Source: Allopseudospirillum japonicum
GTDB taxonomy: Bacteria > Pseudomonadota > Gammaproteobacteria > Pseudomonadales > Halomonadaceae
DNA: 64,000 nucleotides
NCBI RefSeq assembly: GCF_900108915.1
Contig: NZ_FNYH01000009.1
Coordinates: forward strand, 1 to 64,000
Direction of reading: 5' to 3'
The notes beneath the pieces were generated by a model that saw only the letters and a list, made by a program, of their open reading frames with translations, did not search any database and was not told where the DNA came from. Both the position numbers and the translations under genes were made by a program. Shown here piece after piece: positions 57,497-64,000 of this stretch; the stretch's first letter is position 1; every line of letters begins with the position of its first letter.

Positions 57497-57525
57497 TTGA
57501 AAATACCCAGAAAGTCTTCTATATT
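57497..57525 (+). promoter_or_regulatory. Promoter of the SCP2 gene
   Basis: TTGAAA (57497-57502), a 17-base spacer and TATATT (57520-57525) lie about 48 bases before the start codon, a good sigma70 match. Confidence 0.7.
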
Positions 57526-57572
57526 CAGATCGGTTCAATCACGATAACAACAAGAATTTCGAGGAAGCTTTT

Positions 57573-57878
57573 ATGAACCCAGTTGCACAAGCCCTTAGCG
57601 AACGTTTCAATGCACAAGCAGCACAAGAGTTAGAAGCTAGTTTTCAATTTTGCATTCAAGATCAGGATGATTTTTACATTCAAATTGAAGGTGCTGATTG
57701 CCAAATTCATGCTGGCATACAGGATTTACCCAGTGTGACGCTCAAGTTAAATCAAGCTACATTAGAAGCCATTTTTCAGGGTGAGCTTGATGGTATGAAA
57801 GCTTTTATGACTGGGCAACTTGGTGTAGAAGGCGATATGATGTTAGCCACCCGTTTAACCCAACTCTTCCCCGCGTAG
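57573..57878 (+). CDS. SCP2 sterol-binding-domain protein
   Basis: A 101-residue single-domain protein. FYIQIEGADCQIHAGIQDLPSVTLKLN and LEAIFQGELDGMKAFMTGQLGVEGDMMLA match the SCP2 lipid-carrier fold. Such domains bind lipids or acyl-CoA in a hydrophobic pocket. It sits between liuA and rsmE with its own promoter and terminator, so a role linked to acyl-CoA metabolism is only suggested by place. GAGGA lies seven bases before the ATG. Confidence 0.88.
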   Translation: MNPVAQALSERFNAQAAQELEASFQFCIQDQDDFYIQIEGADCQIHAGIQDLPSVTLKLNQATLEAIFQGELDGMKAFMTGQLGVEGDMMLATRLTQLFPA

Positions 57879-57915
57879 TTTTTTATTACCCACTTTTTTC
57901 GTGTAAGTGTGAACT

Positions 57916-57941
57916 GCTGGTATGCATACCAGCGGTTTTTT
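57916..57941 (+). terminator. Terminator after the SCP2 gene
   Basis: GCTGGTATGCATACCAGC (57916-57933) is a perfect 18-base palindrome, read as a 7-bp stem with a 4-base loop. It is followed by GG and six Ts (57936-57941). Confidence 0.85.
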
Positions 57942-57990
57942 CTGCTTGTGTCACTTTTTTGTGATCTCTTATGTTTAGGCTGACCACGCC

Positions 57991-58019
57991 TTGACCCTTC
58001 TTGTGTCGAAGCGTACATT
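57991..58019 (+). promoter_or_regulatory. Promoter of the 54-residue gene
   Basis: TTGACC (57991-57996), a 17-base spacer and TACATT (58014-58019) stand about 58 bases before the small gene. Confidence 0.6.
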
Positions 58020-58077
58020 CGTGGATGAAACATCAAAAAATCTAAGCATTGAGTCAATAGATTAGGAGAAATCTGCC

Positions 58078-58242
58078 ATGAGCGAAGCACAGTTCGCCGC
58101 ACTAGCTAATTGGGATCGACGTGATGTGATGTATGGTTTACAACTTGCTGTCGGTGCACAGCCTGTCAATAGCTTGTCTGAATTACTGCGCTTGACACAT
58201 TATTTAGAGTGGATGAAACAAGTCCATTTTATCGCAGCTTAA
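58078..58242 (+). CDS. Small protein, 54 residues, unknown function
   Basis: An ATG with AGGAG nine bases upstream opens 54 codons ending TAA. The product begins MSEAQFAALANWDRRDVM and is a compact, mostly helical, non-membrane small protein with an aromatic C-terminus. A sigma70-like promoter (57991-58019) and the terminator of the preceding gene delimit it as its own unit between SCP2 and rsmE. No family was recognised. It is shorter than a 60-residue ORF cut-off and would be missed by simple annotation. Confidence 0.7.
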   Translation: MSEAQFAALANWDRRDVMYGLQLAVGAQPVNSLSELLRLTHYLEWMKQVHFIAA

Positions 58243-58342
58243 ACCCAAGGTTACCCAGTCCGCGTCTTGTATAAAAATAACTCAAGGACGCGATGAATTT
58301 GTTATCCTTTTACCCTTATTTTTTTATAGGGTACCTGCTTGT

Positions 58343-59059
58343 ATGAACTTGCTGTTATTTGCTGCACATGAGCGCACGCCGCAAAATACCTTGATACTCC
58401 CAGTGCAAGATAGACGCGCCACCCACATCACCCAAGTGTTACAATTACAACTGGGCGACACCTTAGAAGTAGGGCAAATCAACGCGGGGATTGGTCAAGC
58501 CAAGATCCTTGCCATCAATTCCCAGCATCTTATTCTCGATCTTCTTTCCTTAAATCAAGCAGCACCACCCGCCTTGCCTGTGACGCTTATTTTAGCCTTA
58601 CCACGTCCACGTATGCTTGCTCGTAGCTTAGAACATATGGTGACCTTAGGAGTTAAGCATTTAGTTTTATTACACACAGCGCGAGTGCAAAAAAGTTATT
58701 GGCAATCTCCGGAGCTAAAAGAAGAAAAAATCGCTCAACATATACAGTTAGGATTAGAGCAAGCTAAAGATACAGTATGGCCGCACATCACTTATGCACC
58801 TTTATTTAAGCCCTTTGTGGAAGATGTTTTGCCGGAGATAATTCAAGGTAAAAAGGCCTTATTTGCGCACCCGCACAGTCAACAAGCCTGCCCTCGTGGA
58901 TTACAAGAAGCTTGCGTTTTAGTGATTGGTCCCGAAGGCGGCTTAGTCCCTTATGAAGTGGACTTACTCACTCAAGCAGGATTAGAAGGCGTTCATTTAG
59001 GGCCACGCATTTTGCGTGTTGAAACTGCGGTGACTGCTTTATTAGCGCGTTTATTTTGA
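58343..59059 (+). CDS. rsmE: 16S rRNA m3U1498 methyltransferase RsmE
   Basis: SPOUT methyltransferase acting on 30S rRNA. It shows the N-terminal PUA-like part (HITQVLQLQLGDTLEV), LPRPRMLARSLEHMVTLGVKHLVLL, and the SAM knot GPEGGLVPYEVDLLTQAGLEGVHLGPRILRVETA. 238 residues, complete. It lies between genes of the liu cluster, on the opposite strand. Confidence 0.95.
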   Translation: MNLLLFAAHERTPQNTLILPVQDRRATHITQVLQLQLGDTLEVGQINAGIGQAKILAINSQHLILDLLSLNQAAPPALPVTLILALPRPRMLARSLEHMVTLGVKHLVLLHTARVQKSYWQSPELKEEKIAQHIQLGLEQAKDTVWPHITYAPLFKPFVEDVLPEIIQGKKALFAHPHSQQACPRGLQEACVLVIGPEGGLVPYEVDLLTQAGLEGVHLGPRILRVETAVTALLARLF

Positions 59060-59076
59060 TACCTATAATAAGAACA

Positions 59077-59105
59077 CCCCCTAAGTCACGACCGTACTTA
59101 GGGGG
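59077..59105. terminator. Hairpin between convergent rsmE and the acyl-CoA synthetase gene
   Basis: CCCCCTAAGT (59077-59086) pairs perfectly with ACTTAGGGGG (59096-59105), 9-base loop. No strong T-run on plus; minus-strand downstream bases (TGTTCTTATTATAG) are T-rich, so it probably ends the synthetase transcript. Confidence 0.6.
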
Positions 59106-59145
59106 AAATTCGCAATAGGCTTGGTGAGCTTGCGAAATCGGGAAA

Positions 59146-60831
59146 TTAATCTTCTAACCCTAACTCCTCACTAGACAGTTCACGCATTTTAAACTTCTGG
59201 ATTTTCCCGGTGACCGTCATTGGGAATTCCTGCACAAATTTAAAGTAACGCGGCACTTTATAATGAGCAATTTTCCCTTTGCAGAAGGTGCGAATCTCTT
59301 CTTCTGTCATTTGCTTACCTTCATGTAACTTGATCCAAGCCATGACTTCTTCGCCATACTTTTGATCAGGTACACCAATCACTTGCACATCCGAAACATC
59401 TGGATGTGTGTACAGGAATTCTTCCAGCTCACGTGGGTAGATATTCTCCCCCCCACGAATAATCATGTCTTTAATACGACCTGTAATCGCCACATAACCA
59501 TCCGCATCCATTTCTGCCAGATCGCCTGTATGCATCCAACCGGCTTTATCAATGGCTTTAGCCGTCGCTTCTGGGTTATTCCAATAGCCCAGCATCACAC
59601 TGTAACCACGCGTGCATAATTCGCCTTTCTCGCCACGTTCTACGAGATTGCCAGATTCAGGATCAACAATTTTTACTTCAAGATGAGGGTGAATTGTCCC
59701 CACAGTAGCCACTCGTTTTTCAATTGGCGCATCTGGCTCAGTTTGGAAACTGACTGGACTGGTTTCTGTCATCCCATAACAAATGGTGACATCACGCATA
59801 TGCATATGGCTGATCACTTTTTTCATCACTTCAATCGGGCAGTTAGAACCAGCCATAATCCCTGTGCGCAAACTAGAAAGATCAAAGTTATTAAACTCTG
59901 GGTGTTCCAGTTCAGCAATAAACATAGTCGGTACCCCATAGAGGGCCGTGGCTTTTTCTTCTTGTACCGCTTGCAAGGTTACATAAGGATCAAAGCCATC
60001 CGAAGGGTAAATCATGGTTGCACCATGAGTAACACAACCTAAATTCCCCATCACCATGCCGAAACAATGATACAAAGGGACAGGAATCACTAGGCGGTCT
60101 TGTGCACTAAAATTCATCCGACGCGCGACAAAGTAACCATTATTCAAAATGTTATGATGCGATAAGGTGGCACCTTTAGGTGCGCCTGTAGTGCCGGAAG
60201 TATATTGAATATTAATCGGGTCATCGAACTGTAAACCCGCTTGGATACTAGCTAATTCCGCTTCAGTCACTTGATCATGCATAGAAATCAGATCAGACCA
60301 AGTCCACATGCCTTCAGTCGCTAGATCTTCATCTAAACAAATGACACGTTTTAATTCAGGTAGGCGCTGGCTATGAAATTTATTCGGAACACTGTCTTTC
60401 AGCTCAGGACATAGCTCACAAATCATATTCACATAACTTGAGCTTTTAAATTCCCCCTGCAAAATAAGCGTTTGTGCCCCTGATTGACGCAAAGCGTATT
60501 CTAGTTCGTGTACCCGGTAAGAGGGATTAATATTCACGAGAACGGCACCGATTTTTGCCGTTGCAAACTGGGTAATACACCACTCGGCATTGTTGGGCGA
60601 CCAAATCGCCACACGATCACCCACTTGCACGCCCATTTTTAATAAACCACGGGCACACTCATTCACTGCTTGCTGCAGTTCAAGGTAGGTGTAACGCAAA
60701 CCTTGATGGCGTGAAATCAGTGCATCATTTTCTGGATATTGCGCCACCGTTTGATCAAAAAGATCGCCGATGGTCATCCCCATTAAAGGGGTATCACTAG
60801 TACCGCTAACATAGCTCAATGGCTTACTCAT
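59146..60831 (-). CDS. AMP-forming acyl-CoA synthetase
   Basis: Activates a short or medium carboxylic acid to its CoA thioester. Adenylation motifs are [47 protein letters not shown] and the catalytic Lys in [13 protein letters not shown]. 561 residues from the ATG at 60831 (GGAAGG upstream). It lies between liuR and the liu genes on the same strand, so an isovalerate, methylcrotonate or related branched substrate is likely, but this is by context only. Confidence 0.87.
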   Translation of the reverse strand: MSKPLSYVSGTSDTPLMGMTIGDLFDQTVAQYPENDALISRHQGLRYTYLELQQAVNECARGLLKMGVQVGDRVAIWSPNNAEWCITQFATAKIGAVLVNINPSYRVHELEYALRQSGAQTLILQGEFKSSSYVNMICELCPELKDSVPNKFHSQRLPELKRVICLDEDLATEGMWTWSDLISMHDQVTEAELASIQAGLQFDDPINIQYTSGTTGAPKGATLSHHNILNNGYFVARRMNFSAQDRLVIPVPLYHCFGMVMGNLGCVTHGATMIYPSDGFDPYVTLQAVQEEKATALYGVPTMFIAELEHPEFNNFDLSSLRTGIMAGSNCPIEVMKKVISHMHMRDVTICYGMTETSPVSFQTEPDAPIEKRVATVGTIHPHLEVKIVDPESGNLVERGEKGELCTRGYSVMLGYWNNPEATAKAIDKAGWMHTGDLAEMDADGYVAITGRIKDMIIRGGENIYPRELEEFLYTHPDVSDVQVIGVPDQKYGEEVMAWIKLHEGKQMTEEEIRTFCKGKIAHYKVPRYFKFVQEFPMTVTGKIQKFKMRELSSEELGLED

Positions 60832-60977
60832 AACCAACCTTCCGTTTATGTTTATTGTTGTGTTTTACATACTTTGGGGGTTGTGAGCGGGCGAAAGCCG
60901 CGCTGCAAGGTGAAACTTATTTTTGTTATGCCTTACAGACGCTTAAGCTGGGTGGTCTCGATCAAGTGACCCAAGAT

Positions 60978-61391
60978 TTAAGAGGCTGCTCGCTGCGCTT
61001 TTTCGCGCTTGCGTACCTCACTTAATGCGCTTAAACAGCGCTCCTCAGCTGAAGCGAGTTCCCTCTGCAAGTTTTCTATATCTTTCAGTTGCTGCTCCAT
61101 ATCAGCACGTTTACGCGCCAAAATATTCAGCATGTATTCTAGTTGCTTCTCATCCCCTTCTCGGGTGGAGTCATACATGTCAAAAAGCTCACGCGTTTCT
61201 GCCAAGCTAAAACCTAGACGCTTTCCTCTTAAGGTAAGCATTAAGCGCACTCGATCTTTCTCACTGTAAATACGCGTTTGCCCTTGACGGCTAGGCGCTA
61301 GTAAGCCTTGCTGCTCATAGAAACGTATGGTGCGCGTAGTAATTGCGAATTCTTTGGACAAATCACTAATTGAATAGGTCTTGGCTTTCAT
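60978..61391 (-). CDS. liuR: MerR-family regulator LiuR
   Basis: Regulator of the leucine/isovalerate genes. The N-terminal MerR helix-turn-helix (TYSISDLSKEFAITTRTIRFYEQQGLL) is followed by RIYSEKDRVRLMLTLRGKRLGFSLAETRELFDMYD and a dimerisation coiled coil; no metal-binding cysteine is present except one in EERCLSAL. Start at the ATG 61391; the frame begins with a GTG one codon earlier. 137 residues. Its own promoter contains a LiuR-type palindrome, suggesting autoregulation. Confidence 0.9.
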   Translation of the reverse strand: MKAKTYSISDLSKEFAITTRTIRFYEQQGLLAPSRQGQTRIYSEKDRVRLMLTLRGKRLGFSLAETRELFDMYDSTREGDEKQLEYMLNILARKRADMEQQLKDIENLQRELASAEERCLSALSEVRKREKAQRAAS

Positions 61392-61418
61392 CACGACAAC
61401 TCACTGTACTTTGGTGGT

Positions 61419-61447
61419 ACTCTATATAAAGTTTACGTTTACGTAAA
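61419..61447 (-). promoter_or_regulatory. LiuR operator and promoter of liuR
   Basis: The palindrome TTTACGTTTACGTAAA (61432-61447) occupies a minus-strand promoter with -35 TTTACG (61447-61442), a 17-base spacer and -10 TAGAGT (61424-61419). It closely matches the site before liuA. Confidence 0.85.
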
Positions 61448-61465
61448 GGTGAAAATAACCTTTTT

Positions 61466-61586
61466 TGTGCTTTGGCTTACCAAGGTGACAGACATTTTTA
61501 ATCAGCACAAAGCACACCAGCATTGACAAAAGATCCTTTGCAAAGCGTGCATTTTTCATCAACTTGCCCCTTTGCTGCAAAGCACA
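61466..61586. repeat. Repeated 9-mer CAAAGCACA between mmsR and liuR
   Basis: CAAAGCACA occurs at 61508-61516 and 61578-61586, and as its reverse complement TGTGCTTTG at 61466-61474, in the non-coding gap next to the liuR promoter. The two direct copies are 70 bases apart. Function unknown. Confidence 0.5.
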
Positions 61587-61618
61587 ATATTGTCTAGCTT
61601 GGTAGGGTACAGCCTGTA

Positions 61619-62506
61619 CTAACCTCGACGAATGCGCCGATAAGCAGTCGGGGCTAACCCCATCACTTTTTTGAAAAGACGAGAAAAGTAATAGCTATCT
61701 TCATAGCCAAGCGCATAGCTAATTTCACTAATGCTTAGGCTTGTCTGATCAAGAAGATGGCAGGCATGCTCGATTTTCATTTGTAAAAAATGCTGAATCG
61801 GCGCCAACCCCGTTAAGGCTTTATAACGATGAATAAAATGATACTTAGACAAGTTCGCTTGTTCTGCCAAAGTATCGACTTCTAGACGGGTATGCAAATT
61901 AGCCTGCATATGCGCCTGAATACTGGCTAAATCTAACCCTTGACGCCGATGCGGTGTTTGCACAGGAAGCACCAAGGTAATGTAACTTAACAACTGACGC
62001 ATTTGGCTTGCCGTATGCAAAAGGGCATGGCGTCGATATCCGGTATTACGTGCTTCTAACAAAGAAGCAAATTCACTCATAAGACGGGCTGAGATCCCTA
62101 CAGATAAACAACGGTAAGGACGCTCGCTTTCATAGCTTAAGGAATCAAATAAGAGGCTCGCTAATTCTCCCTCAAAATGCACCCAATACAAGGTCCATGG
62201 AGTTGCTTCTGAGGTTTGATACTCATGTGCTACCCCTTTTGGCAAAATCAACACATCACCTGCTTGTACTTTGAGTAAGGTCTCTGCCACCCTGGCCTGC
62301 GCCTCCCCGCCGGTGCAATAAATTAATAGCCAATCATCTGGGCAATCTCTACACATGCGATGGCCTAGTGCCTGCTGATAATACCCAAAAGAAACCGGAT
62401 ACAAGGAGGCAGTAAGCGGATGGGTTTTAAGCTCATCACGAATAAATTTCGGCATCACAAAACGCACACTGCCTTGGGGAAGCGGCCAATCAGAAGGATG
62501 AGACAC
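61619..62506 (-). CDS. mmsR: AraC-family transcriptional regulator, probably MmsR
   Basis: Predicted activator of mmsA. An N-terminal cupin domain (GDVLILPKGVAHEYQTSE, WTLYWVHFEG) senses a ligand. The C-terminal double helix-turn-helix (VDTLAEQANLSKYHFIHRYKAL; ISEISYALGYEDSYYFSRLFKKVMG) binds DNA. 295 residues. It is divergent from mmsA, as MmsR is in P. aeruginosa, and this is the basis for the name. The gap between them holds a perfect 16-base palindrome. Confidence 0.82.
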   Translation of the reverse strand: MSHPSDWPLPQGSVRFVMPKFIRDELKTHPLTASLYPVSFGYYQQALGHRMCRDCPDDWLLIYCTGGEAQARVAETLLKVQAGDVLILPKGVAHEYQTSEATPWTLYWVHFEGELASLLFDSLSYESERPYRCLSVGISARLMSEFASLLEARNTGYRRHALLHTASQMRQLLSYITLVLPVQTPHRRQGLDLASIQAHMQANLHTRLEVDTLAEQANLSKYHFIHRYKALTGLAPIQHFLQMKIEHACHLLDQTSLSISEISYALGYEDSYYFSRLFKKVMGLAPTAYRRIRRG

Positions 62507-62655
62507 GAAAGTTTTACCTCCTTATTTTTTAACCCAAGATAGCAATATAGTCCATTAAGCACACAACTTAGTCAATCGTGATTCGCCGGCTGCCTATGCT
62601 AGCTTAATTTCTGATCATGTAGCAGACTCAGTAAGTCGCTCAACAACACTAAGCT

Positions 62656-62671
62656 TTGACCTTAAGGTCAA
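62656..62671. promoter_or_regulatory. Perfect 16-bp palindrome upstream of mmsA
   Basis: TTGACCTTAAGGTCAA is its own reverse complement and lies 56 bases before the mmsA start. It looks like an operator for a dimeric regulator. AraC proteins usually bind direct repeats, so another regulator is possible. Confidence 0.5.
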
Positions 62672-62727
62672 CATCAACACACAAGAACAAAAAGCACCTT
62701 TTAAGTGCATTATCCAAGGGTAGACAT

Positions 62728-64000
62728 ATGACAAAGCAGGTTCCTCTTTATATTCAAGGTGAATTCGTCGCAGGTGAAGGTGATCTCATCGATGTCACCA
62801 ATCCAGCGAATAATCAGGTCATCGCGCAAGTTGCTAGTGCTAGCAACGCACAAATGCAAGCAGCGATTGCCAATGCCAAGGAAGCTTTTCAAACTTGGAA
62901 AGAAACCCCAGTTTCTGAGCGCGCGCGCTTAATGATGCGTTACCAAGCACTACTGAAAGAGCATCACGACGAACTTGCAGAAATTCTCGCACAAGAAACT
63001 GGTAAAACCTTTGAAGATGCTAAAGGTGATGTTTGGCGTGGGATTGAGGTTGTCGAGCACGCAGCCAATATTCCTTCTTTGATGATGGGCGAAACAGTCG
63101 AAAACGTAGCACGCGAAATCGACACTTATTCTTATATTCAGCCACTGGGTGTTTGCGCAGGTATCACCCCGTTTAACTTCCCGGCCATGATTCCTTTGTG
63201 GATGTTCCCTATGGCCATTGCTTGTGGTAACACCTTTATTTTAAAGCCATCCGAGCAAGATCCGCTCACGCCTATGCGTTTAACTGAGCTGTTCGAGCAA
63301 GCAGGCGCACCTAAAGGGGTATTACAAGTTGTACACGGCACCAAAGAACAAGTGGATGTTTTGCTCACCCATGAAGATATCAAAGCGGTTTCTTTCGTAG
63401 GTTCTGTGCCAGTCGGTCAGTATATCTACGAAACCGGTACACGTCATATGAAACGTGTCCAAAGTTTCGCAGGGGCTAAAAACCACATGGTGATTATGCC
63501 AGATGCGGACAAGCAACAGGTCATTAACAACCTGGTCGGGGCTTCCGTTGGTGCTGCAGGTCAACGCTGTATGGCGATTTCTGTTGCTGTCTTTGTCGGC
63601 CAAGCGCAGGAATGGATCCCAGAATTAAAAGAAGCACTTGCTAAAGTACGTCCTGGTATTTGGAACGACAAAGGCGCCAGCTATGGCCCTGTCATTTCAC
63701 CTAAAGCAAAAGAGCGCATTTGCAATCTCATTCAACAAGGTGTGGATGCCGGCGCCGAACTCTTACTCGATGGCCGTGATTGTGTCGTCAGTGAAAGCCC
63801 TGAAGGTAACTGGGTTGGCCCGACCTTGTTTACCAAGGTTACGCCAGAGATGCCGATTTATCAGGAAGAAATTTTCGGCCCTGTCTTGTCTTGTGTCGAA
63901 GCGGCCTCTTTGGAAGACGCTATTGCCCTGATCAATGCCAGCCCCTTCGGTAATGGTACCTCTATTTTCACTAGCTCAGGCGGTGCAGCACGCAAATTCC
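62728..64000 (+). CDS. mmsA: CoA-acylating methylmalonate-semialdehyde dehydrogenase, 3' end outside window
   Basis: Aldehyde dehydrogenase of valine/inositol breakdown, forming propionyl-CoA. Visible are [18 protein letters not shown], the Rossmann region [47 protein letters not shown] and the catalytic cysteine C281 in [36 protein letters not shown] follows. 424 of the expected ~500 codons are present with no stop, so it is complete up to the edge. AAGGG lies seven bases before the ATG. It is divergent from mmsR. Confidence 0.95.
   Translation, partial: MTKQVPLYIQGEFVAGEGDLIDVTNPANNQVIAQVASASNAQMQAAIANAKEAFQTWKETPVSERARLMMRYQALLKEHHDELAEILAQETGKTFEDAKGDVWRGIEVVEHAANIPSLMMGETVENVAREIDTYSYIQPLGVCAGITPFNFPAMIPLWMFPMAIACGNTFILKPSEQDPLTPMRLTELFEQAGAPKGVLQVVHGTKEQVDVLLTHEDIKAVSFVGSVPVGQYIYETGTRHMKRVQSFAGAKNHMVIMPDADKQQVINNLVGASVGAAGQRCMAISVAVFVGQAQEWIPELKEALAKVRPGIWNDKGASYGPVISPKAKERICNLIQQGVDAGAELLLDGRDCVVSESPEGNWVGPTLFTKVTPEMPIYQEEIFGPVLSCVEAASLEDAIALINASPFGNGTSIFTSSGGAARKF

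Noticed and set aside
62710-63603. Minus-strand open frames opposite mmsA
   Set aside because: They are shadows of the strongly recognisable mmsA coding frame on plus, with no ribosome sites or family motifs.
1-64000. CRISPR array, prophage, integron or defence island
   Set aside because: No regularly spaced repeats, integrase, phage structural genes or nuclease/toxin clusters were seen apart from the TnpB fragment at the left edge.

Overview
This is an ordinary-looking chromosomal stretch of a gammaproteobacterium with moderate base composition. Many neighbourhoods match the Pseudomonas/Oceanospirillales branch: ihfB-lapA-lapB, a MvaT-type silencer instead of H-NS, mtnA facing mtaD-ubiG-mupP, lptD-surA-pdxA-rsmA-apaH, amgK-murU, and a liu (leucine) cluster with LiuR. 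The exact genus cannot be settled from the window. No rRNA, prophage or CRISPR array is visible. The only mobile DNA is at the left edge, where an IS200/IS605-type element, seen by its left end and the first codons of tnpB, has cut a lipocalin (blc) gene.

Layout. 1-5.5 kb: IS end/blc remnant, RNA helicase dbpA, ihfB, the LPS-control pair lapA-lapB, sohB, mvaT. 5.5-14.5 kb: a fused exported methionine sulfoxide reductase, a persulfide-dioxygenase-like hydrolase divergent from a SulP transporter, a DUF294 nucleotidyltransferase with a membrane PAS/exonuclease protein, gloA and an acyltransferase. 14.5-24.3 kb: uvrB, tRNA-Asn with a near-consensus promoter and a terminator, a DUF2066 protein, dcd, a DASH cryptochrome, a flavoprotein, yebC, aspS, fmdB. 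24.4-34.3 kb: an HDOD-GGDEF protein, mupP-ubiG-mtaD facing mtnA, ruvC, a heme-c diguanylate cyclase, rraA, a cysteine-cluster protein. 34.3-41.7 kb: the outer-membrane biogenesis/ribosome-maturation run lptD-surA-pdxA-rsmA-apaH (apaG missing) and a two-repeat lipoprotein. 41.9-50.4 kb: trhP, a MenA-like prenyltransferase, amgK-murU, djlA, a UDP-glucose-dehydrogenase-like protein with altered catalytic residues beside galU, uspA, a lytic transglycosylase. 50.5-64 kb: leucine/isovalerate degradation (liuA-E, liuR, an acyl-CoA synthetase), interrupted by an SCP2 protein, a 54-residue small gene and rsmE, then mmsR divergent from mmsA (valine degradation), which runs off the window.

How it works together. 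MupP, AmgK and MurU are three steps of the MurNAc recycling bypass to UDP-MurNAc. MtaD and MtnA belong to methylthioadenosine salvage. LiuR probably controls both itself and liuA, since two near-identical 16-bp palindromes sit in the 17-bp spacers of two matching promoters.

No clearly new multi-gene system was found. The most interesting leads are the UDP-glucose-dehydrogenase-like protein lacking the catalytic cysteine, the TnpB-element insertion in blc, the lipoprotein made of two 50-residue repeats, the heme-c diguanylate cyclase with an extra cysteine cluster, the MsrA-thioredoxin-MsrB fusion lacking the usual MsrB recycling cysteine, and the DUF294/exonuclease pair beside SulP.
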